The position numbers and the translations under genes are program-made. This document shows, piece after piece, positions 4,623 through 6,167 of a stretch of 6,167 nt of DNA. The notes under the pieces were generated by a model. That model made no database searches. It saw only the letters and a list, made by a program, of their open reading frames with translations, and had not been told where the DNA came from. The DNA is from Alphaproteobacteria bacterium (GTDB lineage Bacteria; Pseudomonadota; Alphaproteobacteria; RF32; CAG-239): contig JAGCOI010000245.1 in the NCBI GenBank assembly GCA_017645485.1, positions 1 through 6,167 on the forward strand, written 5' to 3'. Numbering within the stretch: position 1 is the stretch's first letter; each line of letters begins with the position of its first letter.

Positions 4623-5732
4623 ATGGGTTTTAATTGCGGTATTGTCGGATTGCCGAATGTCGGTAAATCTACACTTTTTAATGCTTTAACACAAACAATT
4701 TCGGCGCAGGCGGCAAACTTTCCGTTTTGCACAATAGAGCCGAATACGGGGCGTGTTGCGGTGCCTGATAAGCGTTTGGATAAGCTTGTTGAACTTGTTA
4801 ATCCGAAAAATATTGTGCCGACGCAACTTGAATTTGTGGATATTGCGGGGCTTGTTAAAGGCGCTTCCAAAGGCGAAGGTTTGGGCAATCAGTTTTTGGC
4901 CAATATCAGAGAAACAGATGCGATTATTCATGTTTTAAGATGTTTTGAAAACGATAATATTACGCATGTTGAGGGTTCGGTTAACCCCATTCGTGATGCT
5001 GAAATCGTTGAAACGGAGCTTATGCTTGCCGATTTAGAATCGCTTGAAAAACGCATTGAACAAGTTATTAAAAAAGCGCGCGGCGGGGATAAGGAAGCAA
5101 TTGTTCAAAAAGAGGTTATAGAGCCTGTTATTGAAGCCTTAAAACAGGGTAAACCGGCGCGAACGGCCGCACCGAAAGAGAGCAACCAAGATGCTTATAA
5201 GCAATATAAAATGCTTCAACTGTTGACATCAAAACCCGTTTTGTATGTGTGTAATGTTGATGAAGATTCGGCTTCAACGGGTAATCAATTTTCGGAGGCT
5301 GTTTTCAAAAAAGCCGAAGCTGAAAACGCAAAGGCCGTGATTATTTCCGCCGAAATAGAATCGGAAGTGGCACAACTTGAAAACGAAGATGAAAAGAAAG
5401 AATTTTTGGAAAGTTTGGGTTTAAGTGAGACGGGACTTTCTAAAATTATTAAAGCAGGTTATGCACTTTTGGGTTTGCAGACCTATTTTACGGCAGGGCC
5501 GAAAGAAGTGCGTGCATGGACATTTTTGAAGGGCTGGAAAGCGCCGCAATGCGCCGGTGTTATTCACTCGGATTTTGAACGCGGTTTTATCAGAGCCGAA
5601 ACGATTTCGTACGACGATTATGTGAAATACGGTAGTGAACAGGCATGTAAAGAAGCAGGCAAAATTCGCTCGGAAGGTAAAGAATATGTTGTGCAAGACG
5701 GCGATATCATGACATTTTTATTTAATGTGTAA
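4623..5732 (+). CDS. ychF: Redox-regulated ribosome-associated ATPase YchF (Obg family)
   Basis: A 369-residue cytosolic P-loop protein of the Obg/YchF group, which binds ribosomes and unusually prefers ATP to GTP. In E. coli it is linked to oxidative-stress control. Visible landmarks: Walker A GLPNVGKST at 9-17; the G2/G3 region ending in DIAGL at 73-77; NVDE at 211-214, the altered G4 motif (NxxE instead of NKxD) that explains the ATP preference; and SAEIE at 242-246 (G5). A helical coiled-coil-like insert spans about 130-200 and a C-terminal TGS domain about 285-367, ending GDIMTFLFNV. The length fits the family (about 363-370). An in-frame ATG at 4323 would add 100 residues translated through both tRNAs and the terminator, so it is rejected; the ATG at 4623 has GGAG 9 nt upstream and starts the family core. 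A GNAT gene starts 11 bp downstream. The frequent neighbour pth is not visible here. Confidence 0.97.
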   Translation: MGFNCGIVGLPNVGKSTLFNALTQTISAQAANFPFCTIEPNTGRVAVPDKRLDKLVELVNPKNIVPTQLEFVDIAGLVKGASKGEGLGNQFLANIRETDAIIHVLRCFENDNITHVEGSVNPIRDAEIVETELMLADLESLEKRIEQVIKKARGGDKEAIVQKEVIEPVIEALKQGKPARTAAPKESNQDAYKQYKMLQLLTSKPVLYVCNVDEDSASTGNQFSEAVFKKAEAENAKAVIISAEIESEVAQLENEDEKKEFLESLGLSETGLSKIIKAGYALLGLQTYFTAGPKEVRAWTFLKGWKAPQCAGVIHSDFERGFIRAETISYDDYVKYGSEQACKEAGKIRSEGKEYVVQDGDIMTFLFNV

Positions 5733-5743
5733 AGACTGAAGGT

Positions 5744-6167
5744 ATGCTTGATTTAAAAACAAAAACATTTGAAAAATTTGCGTTGCCCGAAAAAATAACG
5801 GGGGCAAGGTGTGTTTTTGAACGTCGGCAAACAAAACATAATGAAGAACTTTTTCGCTTAATTACGGATTCAAAAGAATTTTTAAGAAAATATCTGTTTT
5901 GGGTTGATGATACCAAAACCCTTGAAAATGTTGCCGAGGTAACAGATATTTTTTCTAAAAATTGGGATAATCGGGATTCGTTTGAATATGTGTTTTTGGA
6001 TAAAAAAACCGGTGAAATGGTCGGTGCCGGCGGTATTCACACAATATCATATATGAATAAATGGGCCGAATACGGTTATTATTTAAGTAAAAATGCCGTT
6101 AAAAAAGGCTATGCGACGGATTTTGTAAAGACTTTGGAAAAAGAACTTTTTATAAGAGGTATTCATC
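5744..6167 (+). CDS. GNAT-family N-acetyltransferase, RimJ/RimL-like (partial, 3' end outside window)
   Basis: The first 141 residues of a GNAT protein. Residues 20-70 resemble the N-terminal GNAT helices. EMVGAGGIHTI (91-101) is the central beta-strand pair, WAEYGYYLSK (107-116) leads into the acetyl-CoA site, and VKKGYATDF (119-127) matches the R/Q-x-x-G-x-A pyrophosphate-binding loop, though the first position is V rather than the usual R or Q. The pattern is that of the RimJ/RimL/SpeG-type branch, which acetylates protein N-termini, polyamines or antibiotics; the substrate cannot be assigned. The gene begins 11 bp after the ychF stop and is probably co-transcribed with it. The only purine-rich ribosome-binding match, GAAGG (5738-5742), sits one base before the ATG, which is too close, so initiation may rely on coupling to ychF. 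No other start codon is open in frame upstream, because TAA occurs at 5723-5725. Confidence 0.85.
   Translation, partial: MLDLKTKTFEKFALPEKITGARCVFERRQTKHNEELFRLITDSKEFLRKYLFWVDDTKTLENVAEVTDIFSKNWDNRDSFEYVFLDKKTGEMVGAGGIHTISYMNKWAEYGYYLSKNAVKKGYATDFVKTLEKELFIRGIH

Noticed and set aside
4583..5916. Minus-strand ORFs opposite ychF and the GNAT gene
   Set aside because: Frame shadows of strongly supported plus-strand genes; their sequences look like reverse translations of those genes.

Overview
This 6.2 kb window looks like the chromosome of a low-to-medium G+C Gram-negative bacterium. An alphaproteobacterium is my best guess, because an rpiB-glyA operon and an adjacent tRNA-Cys/tRNA-Asn pair are arrangements I associate with that class. 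This is from memory and was not tested. No phage genes, intact transposase or CRISPR array are visible.

Layout. Positions 1-2171 (minus strand) hold three consecutive glycosyltransferase genes transcribed leftward: a GT2-type enzyme (1308-2171), a GT32/OCH1-like enzyme (491-1285) and a second GT2-type enzyme cut by the window edge (1-491). Gaps are 22 bp and then a 1-base TAATG stop/start overlap, so they read as one cell-surface polysaccharide operon. This part is visibly more AT-rich than the housekeeping genes to its right. Positions 2172-2476 are a 305-bp non-coding stretch full of inverted repeats: on the minus strand, two perfect TATAAT boxes, a terminator-like hairpin, and three copies of a CCCCGA-type block that can form two mutually exclusive stems just ahead of the glycosyltransferase operon. 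This is the most interesting part of the window.

Positions 2477-4165 (minus strand) hold rpiB followed 3 bp later by glyA, a compact metabolic operon (pentose phosphate interconversion; serine/glycine and one-carbon supply). Positions 4166-4324 are a divergent regulatory region with a strong plus-strand promoter (TTGACG-16-TATATA). That promoter drives tRNA-Cys(GCA) and tRNA-Asn(GTT), 5 nt apart and both with encoded CCA. They are followed by a REP-like palindrome and a textbook rho-independent terminator.

Positions 4561-5732 (plus strand) hold the ychF/engD ATPase gene with its own promoter, followed 11 bp later by the start of a GNAT acetyltransferase that runs off the right edge.

The housekeeping genes are ordinary. 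The best leads are the structured intergenic region at 2172-2476, which could be a riboregulatory leader or attenuator, a small RNA, or the remains of a small palindromic mobile element, and the short palindromes placed at the tRNA and ychF promoters.
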